This document shows positions 1 to 5,208 of a DNA stretch of 5,893 nucleotides, one piece after another. The notes beneath the pieces are model-generated. The model was not told the DNA's origin and made no database searches. It worked only from the letters and a program-made list of their open reading frames with translations. Every line of letters begins with the position of its first letter. The first letter of the stretch is position 1. Location: the NCBI GenBank assembly GCA_027073945.1, contig JALTEL010000562.1:1-5893 (forward strand). Direction: 5' to 3'. A program made the translations under genes and the position numbers. The stretch comes from Caldifarciminota bacterium. Lineage in GTDB: Bacteria > WOR-3 > Hydrothermia > UBA1063 > CAJXJZ01.

Positions 1-190
1 AGTTCGCATAGTTCGCATAACTGCTCGATGAATATGTCTTTACCGAATTTGAATATGAATGATATCTGTTGTTTACCTTCACCCAGCTTCCCGTTACATC
101 CCACCCCGACGGGAATCCATCCATATTGTCATTTACCACTGTTGCTGAGCTGAGTCCCAGCATCAGTATGGCACTTATCACTAAATTCAT
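1..190 (-). CDS. Secreted beta-rich protein, N-terminal part (runs off left edge)
   Basis: Reading the minus strand from an ATG at 188-190 gives 63 codons with no stop before the window edge. The start is well supported: AAGGAGG lies at 197-203, six bases before the ATG. Residues 1 to about 16 (MNLVISAILMLGLSSA) form a short hydrophobic segment ending in a small-residue cleavage-like site, so export by a Sec-type signal peptide is likely, although the n-region has no Lys or Arg. The mature start contains DGFPSGWDVTGSW and a later HSYSNSV stretch. This recalls the opening strands of jelly-roll or adhesin-type domains found in secreted proteins (pattern: P-GW, G-W, then HS). The sequence then turns Ser/Tyr-rich and ends in a repeated Tyr-Ala-Asn triplet. 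A sigma-54 promoter lies directly upstream, with the sigma-54 activator gene just beyond. The function is unknown; a surface, adhesin or carbohydrate-binding role is inference only. Confidence 0.72.
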   Translation of the reverse strand, partial: MNLVISAILMLGLSSATVVNDNMDGFPSGWDVTGSWVKVNNRYHSYSNSVKTYSSSSYANYAN

Positions 191-218
191 TTCTAACCTC
201 CTTGTCTAATTTCTATAT

Positions 219-234
219 AGCAATTTCTTTGCCA
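219..234 (-). promoter_or_regulatory. Sigma-54 (RpoN) -24/-12 promoter of the secreted protein gene
   Basis: On the minus strand the 16-mer TGGCAAAGAAATTGCT fits the sigma-54 pattern TGGCAc/g-N4-TTGCW, with exactly ten bases between the GG (-24) and GC (-12) dinucleotides. Transcription should begin about 12 bases further on, near 208. That leaves an 18-base leader containing AAGGAGG at 197-203 and the ATG at 190. The neighbouring gene encodes a GAFTGA-containing sigma-54 activator, the protein class such a promoter needs. The -12 box overlaps TGCTATATA, which could be an extended sigma-70 -10, but there is no good -35 for it. The match is seen directly; use of the promoter is inferred. Confidence 0.7.
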
Positions 235-287
235 AAAAATGTTTTTATCTCTCTAAAATATAAACGATGCCGTATTCTCCTGACAAT

Positions 288-321
288 AAAAAACTTATGC
301 CACATTTAGGCTTTAGCATAA
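288..321 (-). terminator. Inverted repeat plus T-tract: weak terminator of the activator gene, or upstream activator site
   Basis: TTATGC at 295-300 pairs with GCATAA at 316-321 (six perfect pairs, 15-base loop). Read on the minus strand, the hairpin is followed at once by GTTTTTT (294 to 288). This is the layout of a modest intrinsic terminator about 60 bases after the activator gene's stop codon. The same dyad lies about 60-90 bases upstream of the sigma-54 -24 box, a normal place for an enhancer bound by a Fis-type HTH dimer. The stem is short and AT-rich and the loop long, so termination would be weak. The sequence alone does not decide between the two roles. Confidence 0.4.
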
Positions 322-379
322 AAAACACAGGGTGACGAAAAATTTAACAGTTTATGGAATGGCCGCACAATTGGTTGAT

Positions 380-2251
380 TTACAGGTTATTACGCTGTTT
401 AGTTTTATTTATGGGCAGTTCAATACTGTATTTTCTCATCTTTGAAATCAAGGTTGTGCGGGTTATACCAAGCCTTCTGGATGTCTCAGTTTCATTCCAG
501 TCCACTTCTTCAAGGCTTTCAATGATGATGCTCTTTTCAAATTCGTCAACAAGGGTTCTCAAATCCCTGCTCTTCATCAATCTTTTCTTAATTCTATCTG
601 ACAGATGCCTGAATCTCAATCTGTCTCCGTCGGAACAGAACGCAGCAGCCCTTTCAACTTCATGCTCCAGCTCCCTGACATTTCCGGGCCATTTGTAAGA
701 CAAAAAGGCATCCATAACTTTCTTACTGACACCGTCAATGCGTTTGCCGAGTTTAATGGAAGCACGTTTTAAGAAATACTTTACAAGTATGGGAATATCG
801 GATTTTCTCTCCCATAGTGCGGGAATTTCGATTGTTATACCCGCAAGCCTGTAGAAAAGGTCTTTTCTGAATTTTCCATTTTCTATCATAGTCTCCAGAT
901 TAACATTGGATGCCGCTATAATCCTCGTGTTTATGGAAATCGGAGAGGTACCCCCCACTCTTCTTATGGTTTTTTCTTCAATGGCTCTCAATATCTTGGA
1001 CTGCATACTGACAGATGTGGCCTCAACTTCGTCAAGAAAAATAGTACCACCGTCGGCTACTTCAAAAAGTCCTCTCTTTCTGGAAATTGCACCTGTGAAA
1101 GCACCCTTTTCATGTCCGAAGAGCTCACTTTCAAGCAGTGTATCCGGTATGGAACCGCAGTCAATCACTACAAAGGCATTATCTCTTCTCTGACTGAGTT
1201 CATGGATTTTTCTTGCAACGAGCTCTTTACCGGTGCCGGTTTCACCAAGGAGAAGAACGGGCAAATCATTCTGCGCTGCAACTATGGTGGAATTTTTGAT
1301 ATTTTTTATGGCTCTGGACTCGCCTACGATTTCCCTTTCTTTCAGGAAAACCCTGGCATTTTTCGTAATTTTGCGACTGCCGCCTGCCTTTTTACTCCCT
1401 GTTCTGCGTTTGTCATGCTCAAGGGACTCCATAACTCTGGCAAAAACCTCATCAACATCCCCGTACTGATCTATTGTCGTTGATGTAATGCCCATATAAA
1501 GACCGACTTCCAATCTCTTGCCCATTACTTCAATTGCCTGAAACTTGAATGTTGATTTTATTCTGTCCGCAAACACCTTGGCGCCTTCCAGCGTTGTATG
1601 AGACATCAATATGGCAAATTGATTGAGCCCCATACTTGCCAGAATATCACTCTTCCTGACCAGCTTCTGCAGGATTTCATCAACCTTTATCAAAACCTTT
1701 TCCGCAAATTGAATACCGTAGGTCTCGGAAAGTTCGGAATATCCCTTAATCTCAAGTACAACTAAGGAAAAATCCTCTTCATATCTGTAAAATCTGTGAA
1801 GCTGCTCATCCGCCCTGAGCTTCAGATACTGAAGATTCGGAAGATTTGTCAGAGGGTCGGTGTACACAAAATCCTTCAGCGTGTAATAACCGAAAAGCGG
1901 AGGAAGCAGAGACAACAATTCGTTGAAATCTTCGTCATCCTTCACCTTGTGATTGTCAACTATTAGAGCGGCTATTGTGAATCCATAGCCCTTGAGCGGG
2001 ATTATCAAATTGCCTTTGTACTCGTAAGTTTCCTGTATATGCCCAATAATCTTTCTGAGCTCGTTTAATTCTTCTTCTAGAAAGCCTCTTGTTACCTCGG
2101 ATTTTATCTGCCCGTTGGGCTTTAAAATAAAAATAGCACTCTTTTTAATCAAATGGTTCCGGGTGATATCCTCCACAATTTCAGCGGATAAAGCCTCTAT
2201 ATCCTCTATGTTCCTGAGATTATTCAATAAATCCTTATTGTAATGTTGCAT
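380..2251 (-). CDS. Sigma-54-dependent activator with GAF-like and degenerate GGDEF sensor domains
   Basis: This is a 623-residue bacterial enhancer-binding protein that would use ATP hydrolysis to open sigma-54 promoters. Residues 1 to about 125 look like a short GAF sensor. Residues about 128-285 are a GGDEF fold starting at DPLTNLPN (132-139). Its active-site signature is GLNQF (208-212) instead of GGDEF, so cyclase activity is unlikely, but RKSD (199-202) sits exactly five residues before it, like the c-di-GMP inhibitory site. Residues about 305-535 are the AAA+ domain: Walker A GETGTGKE (336-343), the sigma-54-contacting GAFTGA (383-388), Walker [10 protein letters not shown] (401-409), FRKDLFYRL (461-469) and [10 protein letters not shown] (521-530). 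Residues about 585-610 form a Fis-type HTH. There is no phosphoreceiver domain. The ATG at 2251 has no ribosome binding site; a TTG nine codons in, after AAGGA, is an alternative start. The likely target is the downstream secreted-protein gene. Confidence 0.93.
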   Translation of the reverse strand: MQHYNKDLLNNLRNIEDIEALSAEIVEDITRNHLIKKSAIFILKPNGQIKSEVTRGFLEEELNELRKIIGHIQETYEYKGNLIIPLKGYGFTIAALIVDNHKVKDDEDFNELLSLLPPLFGYYTLKDFVYTDPLTNLPNLQYLKLRADEQLHRFYRYEEDFSLVVLEIKGYSELSETYGIQFAEKVLIKVDEILQKLVRKSDILASMGLNQFAILMSHTTLEGAKVFADRIKSTFKFQAIEVMGKRLEVGLYMGITSTTIDQYGDVDEVFARVMESLEHDKRRTGSKKAGGSRKITKNARVFLKEREIVGESRAIKNIKNSTIVAAQNDLPVLLLGETGTGKELVARKIHELSQRRDNAFVVIDCGSIPDTLLESELFGHEKGAFTGAISRKRGLFEVADGGTIFLDEVEATSVSMQSKILRAIEEKTIRRVGGTSPISINTRIIAASNVNLETMIENGKFRKDLFYRLAGITIEIPALWERKSDIPILVKYFLKRASIKLGKRIDGVSKKVMDAFLSYKWPGNVRELEHEVERAAAFCSDGDRLRFRHLSDRIKKRLMKSRDLRTLVDEFEKSIIIESLEEVDWNETETSRRLGITRTTLISKMRKYSIELPINKTKQRNNL

Positions 2252-2261
2252 TATTGCTATA

Positions 2262-2290
2262 ATAATAACTTATTTTGTTTGAACATTCAA
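2262..2290 (-). promoter_or_regulatory. Sigma-70-type promoter of the activator gene, nearly leaderless
   Basis: On the minus strand TTGAAT (2290-2285) and TATTAT (2267-2262) are 17 bases apart. Only ten bases separate the -10 box from the A of the ATG at 2251, so a start about seven bases after the -10 would leave a leader of roughly four bases. This agrees with the absence of a ribosome binding site before the ATG. The -35 directly abuts the -35 of the divergent gcvT promoter. Confidence 0.55.
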
Positions 2291-2307
2291 CTGTTAGGTT
2301 GTATAAT
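2279..2307 (+). promoter_or_regulatory. Sigma-70-type promoter of gcvT
   Basis: TTGAAC (2279-2284) and a perfect TATAAT (2302-2307) are separated by 17 bases. Transcription should start near 2314, giving a leader of about 18 bases that contains AAGGAGG. The leader is too short for a glycine riboswitch. The spacer carries a small dyad, CAAC (2288-2291) and GTTG (2298-2301), which could be an operator. Confidence 0.75.
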
Positions 2308-2331
2308 ATACTTAAATAAAAAGGAGGACTC

Positions 2332-3429
2332 ATGACAGTGAAGAAGACGGTATTTAATGAATTGCACAGGGAATTGGGCGCCAAACTCGTGGACTTCGCC
2401 GGTTTTGAAATGCCTATATGGTATGAAGGCATTGTAAAAGAACACAACTGGGTAAGAAAAAGCGCAGGTGCATTTGATGTCTCACACATGGGTGAAATTG
2501 TCGTAAAAGGTGATGATAGATTTGCTTTTGTCAACTTCATAACATCAAATGAGGTCGGAAAACTTGAAACAGGAGAAGTGCAGTATTCAACCCTTCCCAC
2601 GGAAAAGGGAACCATTGTCGATGACCTGCTCGTGTACAGGCTAAAGGACAGCATATTGCTTGTAGTAAATGCATCCAATATTGAAAAGGATTACGCATGG
2701 ATAACAAATCATAAAAAGGGTAATGTAGAAATAGAAAACATATCTCCTTCCATATCCGAGATTGCATTCCAGGGACCTCTATCGGAAGAGGTTTTGCAGA
2801 GAATAGTAAAAGAACAATTATCACAAATGCCATATTACTGGTCAGGATATTTCACCGTTATGGGGAAAAAGATACTCGTTTCAAGAACAGGATATACAGG
2901 GGAAGACGGTTTTGAACTCTATTTCGAAGACCCCTCTCATGCAATTGACGTATTCAAAAAGCTCCTTTCCTTTGAAGAGGTCAGGCCTGTTGCACTGGGT
3001 GCAAGGGATACCCTGCGGATGGAAATGGGATACTGTCTGTATGGAAATGATATAGATGAAACCACCAATATAATAGAAGCAGGCCTGTCATGGGTTTTGA
3101 ATCTTGACAAGGATGATATGATGGGGAAACAGGCTCTGGTTAACATTAAACAGGATGGTATTAAAAGAAAAAGGGTCGGATTTGTCATAGAGAATCCGAG
3201 AGCTATCCCAAGGCAGCATCAGAAAATATTCAACGCAGAAGCACAGGAAATAGGAGAGGTAACGAGCGGGGGACCCTCACCATCCCTTGGCATAGGTATT
3301 GGCATGGGATATGTTAAAAAAGGCTTTCACAAAAGGGATACTGAAATCTTCATAAACATAAGAGGGAAAAAGGAAAAAGCCAGAATAATACGTATGCCGT
3401 TTTACAAAAACGGAACAGTAAAGAAATAA
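2332..3429 (+). CDS. gcvT: Aminomethyltransferase, glycine cleavage system T protein
   Basis: GcvT takes the aminomethyl group from the lipoyl arm of H protein, transfers the one-carbon unit to tetrahydrofolate as 5,10-methylene-THF, and releases ammonia in the cytoplasm. The 365-residue length matches the family (about 360-370). Visible family stretches are DFAGFEMPIWY (21-31), AFDVSHMGEI (47-56), VDDLLVYR (96-103, holding the folate-site Asp), VVNASN (111-116), RTGYTGEDGFELYF (185-198), ARDTLRMEMGYCLYGND (224-240) and GGPSPSLGIGIGMGYV (313-328). The N-terminal folate-binding fold and C-terminal barrel are therefore both complete. The start is fixed by AAGGAGG at 2321-2327, four bases before the ATG. 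No gcvH or gcvP lies next to it: a tRNA gene follows, and the upstream neighbour is the divergent activator gene. The gene thus appears to be transcribed alone, with the other subunits encoded elsewhere. Confidence 0.97.
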   Translation: MTVKKTVFNELHRELGAKLVDFAGFEMPIWYEGIVKEHNWVRKSAGAFDVSHMGEIVVKGDDRFAFVNFITSNEVGKLETGEVQYSTLPTEKGTIVDDLLVYRLKDSILLVVNASNIEKDYAWITNHKKGNVEIENISPSISEIAFQGPLSEEVLQRIVKEQLSQMPYYWSGYFTVMGKKILVSRTGYTGEDGFELYFEDPSHAIDVFKKLLSFEEVRPVALGARDTLRMEMGYCLYGNDIDETTNIIEAGLSWVLNLDKDDMMGKQALVNIKQDGIKRKRVGFVIENPRAIPRQHQKIFNAEAQEIGEVTSGGPSPSLGIGIGMGYVKKGFHKRDTEIFINIRGKKEKARIIRMPFYKNGTVKK

Positions 3430-3526
3430 TCGCGGAGCGGGAAAATCGCAGAAGACGTGTGTATTTCTATTTTATTCCTGCAGTGCTGTTTAAATCTTGC
3501 AGCAGATATTGCGGGTGCCATTCCCT

Positions 3527-3571
3527 TGCTAAAAGTGTTTGCTTGAAAAAACGGGCAATTTACATTATAAT
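3527..3571 (+). repeat. Promoter-bearing direct repeat, copy 1
   Basis: Positions 3540-3571 are identical over 32 bases to 5034-5065. Upstream, TGCTAAAA (3527-3534) recurs at the same distance in copy 2, with five differing bases between the blocks. Further up, TGCTGTTTAAA (3484-3494) resembles TGCTGTTCAAA (5005-5015) but at a different distance. The repeat ends sharply at the -10 box; what follows is unrelated in the two copies. Confidence 0.9.
3543..3571 (+). promoter_or_regulatory. Strong sigma-70-type promoter of tRNA-Glu
   Basis: TTGAAA (3543-3548) and TATAAT (3566-3571) are 17 bases apart and near-consensus. A start near 3578 would leave a leader of about eight bases before the tRNA at 3586. 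The downstream toroid-protein gene may be read from the same promoter, because no terminator is visible after the tRNA. Confidence 0.82.
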
Positions 3572-3585
3572 AGGAATCTACAGCA

Positions 3586-3657
3586 GGCCCTGTCGTCTAA
3601 TGGTTAGGACACCGCTCTTTCAAGGCGGCGGCAGGGGTTCGAATCCCCTCGGGGCCA
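3586..3657 (+). tRNA. tRNA-Glu (anticodon UUC)
   Basis: A complete 72-base cloverleaf can be folded by eye. The acceptor stem GGCCCTG (3586-3592) pairs with CGGGGCC (3650-3656), with one G-T pair, and the discriminator is A3657. The D arm is a GTC/GAC stem with TAATGGTTAG. The anticodon arm CCGCT/GGCGG closes the loop CTTTCAA, with TTC at 3619-3621. The T arm AGGGG/CCCCT closes TTCGAAT. The sequence closely resembles known bacterial tRNA-Glu genes, including the CTTTCA loop. CCA is not encoded (ATAT follows), so it would be added by tRNA nucleotidyltransferase. Besides decoding GAA and GAG, this tRNA in many bacteria supplies glutamyl-tRNA for haem synthesis. Confidence 0.97.
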
Positions 3658-3742
3658 TATTAATCCGTCAAAATAGCACTTTAAATGCCAAAAACAACAG
3701 CCAATTATGCCTTAATGCAGGTAAACGGACCGGACAACCGCC

Positions 3743-4957
3743 ATGACAAAGAATGAGGTGGATATGACATACATGCAGGGCTCTCTTAAAAAGTCCGACA
3801 TACTTGATATTACAGATAAATTGTATTCACGGGCAAAAAATGAGGATTTTTCGGGGTTTGACCCTTATGACGGATTGAACACACCCCTTTTGAAATACAT
3901 TCCCATTTTAAAGAATAAATGGCCTATGATTTTTATTACCCAATTTTTCAAAAGATTCCCCATAAATTTGAGGCCTGTTTTTGGGATAAGAAAAGAGAGA
4001 AATGCCAAGGGAATAGCCCTATTTGCATCAGGACTGATCAACCTTTACAGCACAGACAAAGACGCCTTTATCATAGAAGATATAGAAAAGCTTGCAAAAT
4101 GGTTAAAGGAGAACAGAAGCCCTTATTCCGAAAATTACGCATGGGGCTATAATTTCCCATGGCGCTCAAGAAACGGTTACAAATCAAAATATTTCCCCAA
4201 TGTCGTTACCACTTATTTTGTTGCAGATACCTTTCTCCAGCTGTACAAATTGACAGGAAAGAGCGAATGGCTTGACATTGCCGTTTCCGCCGGGAAATTT
4301 ATGCTTCTGGAATTGAATAAATACAGGGACGAGCGGGGAATATGCTTCAGTTACGGCCCCGGTGATAACGAGCGTGTTTACAATGCCACACTGTTTGCAT
4401 CTCGCTTACTGTTGGACCTCTGGAACATAACAGGCAATGACGATCTTCTGGAAAACGGCACACTCAGTGCGAATTTTGTAATAAACAGCCAGAATGAAGA
4501 CGGCTCCTGGTTTTACGGGGATAATAAAAACCAGAAGTGGATTGATAATTTTCATACAGGTTATAACTTATGGGGGCTAAATGCCATCAGGGGCATTGTC
4601 AAAATACCCAATATAGATGCCTCCGTGAACCGGGGCATGGATTTTTACATAAACAACCTGTTTGACAGGGATCTGATACCTTATTACTACCATAATAGAA
4701 AATATCCAATTGATATTCATGCCTCGGCTGTTGCCACTATTGTGTTCACTGATTTTGGCAATACTGCCTATGCCCGAAAATCCCTGAGCAATGCACTTTT
4801 GATGTTTTATTCACAAAAAGGGGATTTTTATTTCAGAAAATACAGGTTTACAACAAATAAAATTTCCTATATGAGATGGTCAAATGCATGGATGTTCTAT
4901 GCAATGACAGAGTTTCTCTCCAAAAGCAAAGAACAAAATAAAACAATCAAGGCATAA
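3743..4957 (+). CDS. VpsJ-like alpha/alpha-toroid polysaccharide biosynthesis protein
   Basis: The 404-residue protein has no signal peptide or membrane segment. It shows repeated helical-hairpin blocks punctuated by aromatic, His and Gly motifs, as in (alpha/alpha)6 toroids of glycoside hydrolases, epimerases and terpene cyclases: YAWGYNFPWRSR (132-143), FPNVVTTYFVADTFL (151-165), YGPGDNERVYNAT (204-216), QNEDGSWFYGD (250-260), DNFHTGYNLWGL (268-279), DIHASAVA (324-331) and YMRWSNAWMFYA (376-387). The QNEDGSW and FHTGY pair recalls VpsJ-type proteins of exopolysaccharide clusters; this is recognition from memory. The sugar-nucleotide epimerase gene downstream supports a polysaccharide role. 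The exact reaction is unknown. The start is uncertain: the ATG at 3743 has no good ribosome binding site, whereas GAGGTGG (3755-3761) precedes in-frame ATGs at 3764 and 3773. It may be co-transcribed with the tRNA 85 bases upstream and ends in a hairpin terminator. Confidence 0.8.
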   Translation: MTKNEVDMTYMQGSLKKSDILDITDKLYSRAKNEDFSGFDPYDGLNTPLLKYIPILKNKWPMIFITQFFKRFPINLRPVFGIRKERNAKGIALFASGLINLYSTDKDAFIIEDIEKLAKWLKENRSPYSENYAWGYNFPWRSRNGYKSKYFPNVVTTYFVADTFLQLYKLTGKSEWLDIAVSAGKFMLLELNKYRDERGICFSYGPGDNERVYNATLFASRLLLDLWNITGNDDLLENGTLSANFVINSQNEDGSWFYGDNKNQKWIDNFHTGYNLWGLNAIRGIVKIPNIDASVNRGMDFYINNLFDRDLIPYYYHNRKYPIDIHASAVATIVFTDFGNTAYARKSLSNALLMFYSQKGDFYFRKYRFTTNKISYMRWSNAWMFYAMTEFLSKSKEQNKTIKA

Positions 4958-4981
4958 CGGCAATCCGTTATTGAATTTTTT
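4954..4981 (+). terminator. Intrinsic terminator overlapping the stop codon of the toroid-protein gene
   Basis: ATAACGG (4954-4960) and CCGTTAT (4965-4971) form seven perfect pairs around a CAAT loop, followed after four bases by TTTTTT (4976-4981). The stop codon TAA (4955-4957) lies inside the left arm, so ribosome release and hairpin formation are tightly coupled. It separates this transcript from the epimerase gene, which has its own promoter. Confidence 0.65.
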
Positions 4982-5020
4982 AGCTATATCATGAATGTTA
5001 ATTCTGCTGTTCAAACCCTA

Positions 5021-5065
5021 TGCTAAAACCGCCTGCTTGAAAAAACGGGCAATTTACATTATAAT
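5021..5065 (+). repeat. Promoter-bearing direct repeat, copy 2
   Basis: This is the partner of 3527-3571: exact over 5034-5065, with TGCTAAAA (5021-5028) at the conserved distance. Unlike copy 1 it is not followed by a tRNA. It lies in the 251-base gap between the terminator of the toroid-protein gene and the epimerase gene. Confidence 0.9.
5037..5065 (+). promoter_or_regulatory. Strong sigma-70-type promoter upstream of the epimerase gene
   Basis: TTGAAA (5037-5042), a 17-base spacer and TATAAT (5060-5065) are identical, spacer included, to the tRNA-Glu promoter. Transcription near 5072 would produce a leader of about 137 bases before the epimerase ATG. That leader contains a T7 run (5113-5119) and an inverted repeat near the ribosome binding site. 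Confidence 0.72.
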
Positions 5066-5162
5066 TCACATCATAAGAGGGTATTGGAGCGATTATAAAA
5101 TTTAATGAACAGTTTTTTTCTTTAAAATTAGTGGTAGGGAGTCAAATTTCAAAATGGTCATA

Positions 5163-5194
5163 GCAATTTACATAAATAGTTTCCCAAATGTAAA
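5163..5194 (+). promoter_or_regulatory. Leader inverted repeat with a third GCAATTTACAT motif
   Basis: TTTACAT (5167-5173) and ATGTAAA (5188-5194) form a seven-base dyad with a 14-base gap, ending six bases before the GGAG of the epimerase gene. The left arm is part of GCAATTTACAT (5163-5173), the same 11-mer found in both promoter spacers (3555-3565 and 5049-5059). It could be a protein-binding site or a weak leader hairpin near the translation start. No function is shown by the sequence. Confidence 0.4.
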
Positions 5195-5208
5195 AATTAT
5201 GGAGTATT

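Noticed and set aside
211..222. Extended sigma-70 -10 (TGCTATATA, minus strand) for the secreted protein gene
   Set aside because: There is no acceptable -35 at 17 bases, while the overlapping sigma-54 boxes match at both positions. It is kept only as an alternative.
354..1483. Plus-strand open frames (354-698, 906-1193, 1112-1483, 1233-1469)
   Set aside because: They lie antisense to the clearly coding activator gene, have no ribosome binding sites and encode no recognisable motifs.
1380..1885. Active diguanylate cyclase
   Set aside because: The signature reads GLNQF and the acidic residues needed for metal and catalysis are missing, so a sensory role is more likely.
2308..2331. Glycine riboswitch before gcvT
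   Set aside because: The predicted leader is only about 18 bases, far too short for the aptamer.
2235..3188. Minus-strand open frames (2235-2678, 2537-2833, 2937-3188)
   Set aside because: They are shadows of gcvT, whose family motifs run through the whole region. The first also overlaps both divergent promoters.
3430..3539. Terminator after gcvT
   Set aside because: Small dyads such as TGCTG/CAGCA are present but none is followed by a T-tract.
3459..3746. Plus-strand open frame of 95 codons
   Set aside because: It reads through the promoter repeat and the tRNA-Glu gene, so it is a chance frame.
3919..4152. Plus-strand open frame of 77 codons
   Set aside because: It lies out of frame within the toroid-protein gene, and no motif or separate ribosome binding site supports it.
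5151..5179. A third promoter copy around GCAATTTACAT at 5163
   Set aside because: The bases in register are AAAATG (-35) and AAATAG (-10), which are not promoter boxes.
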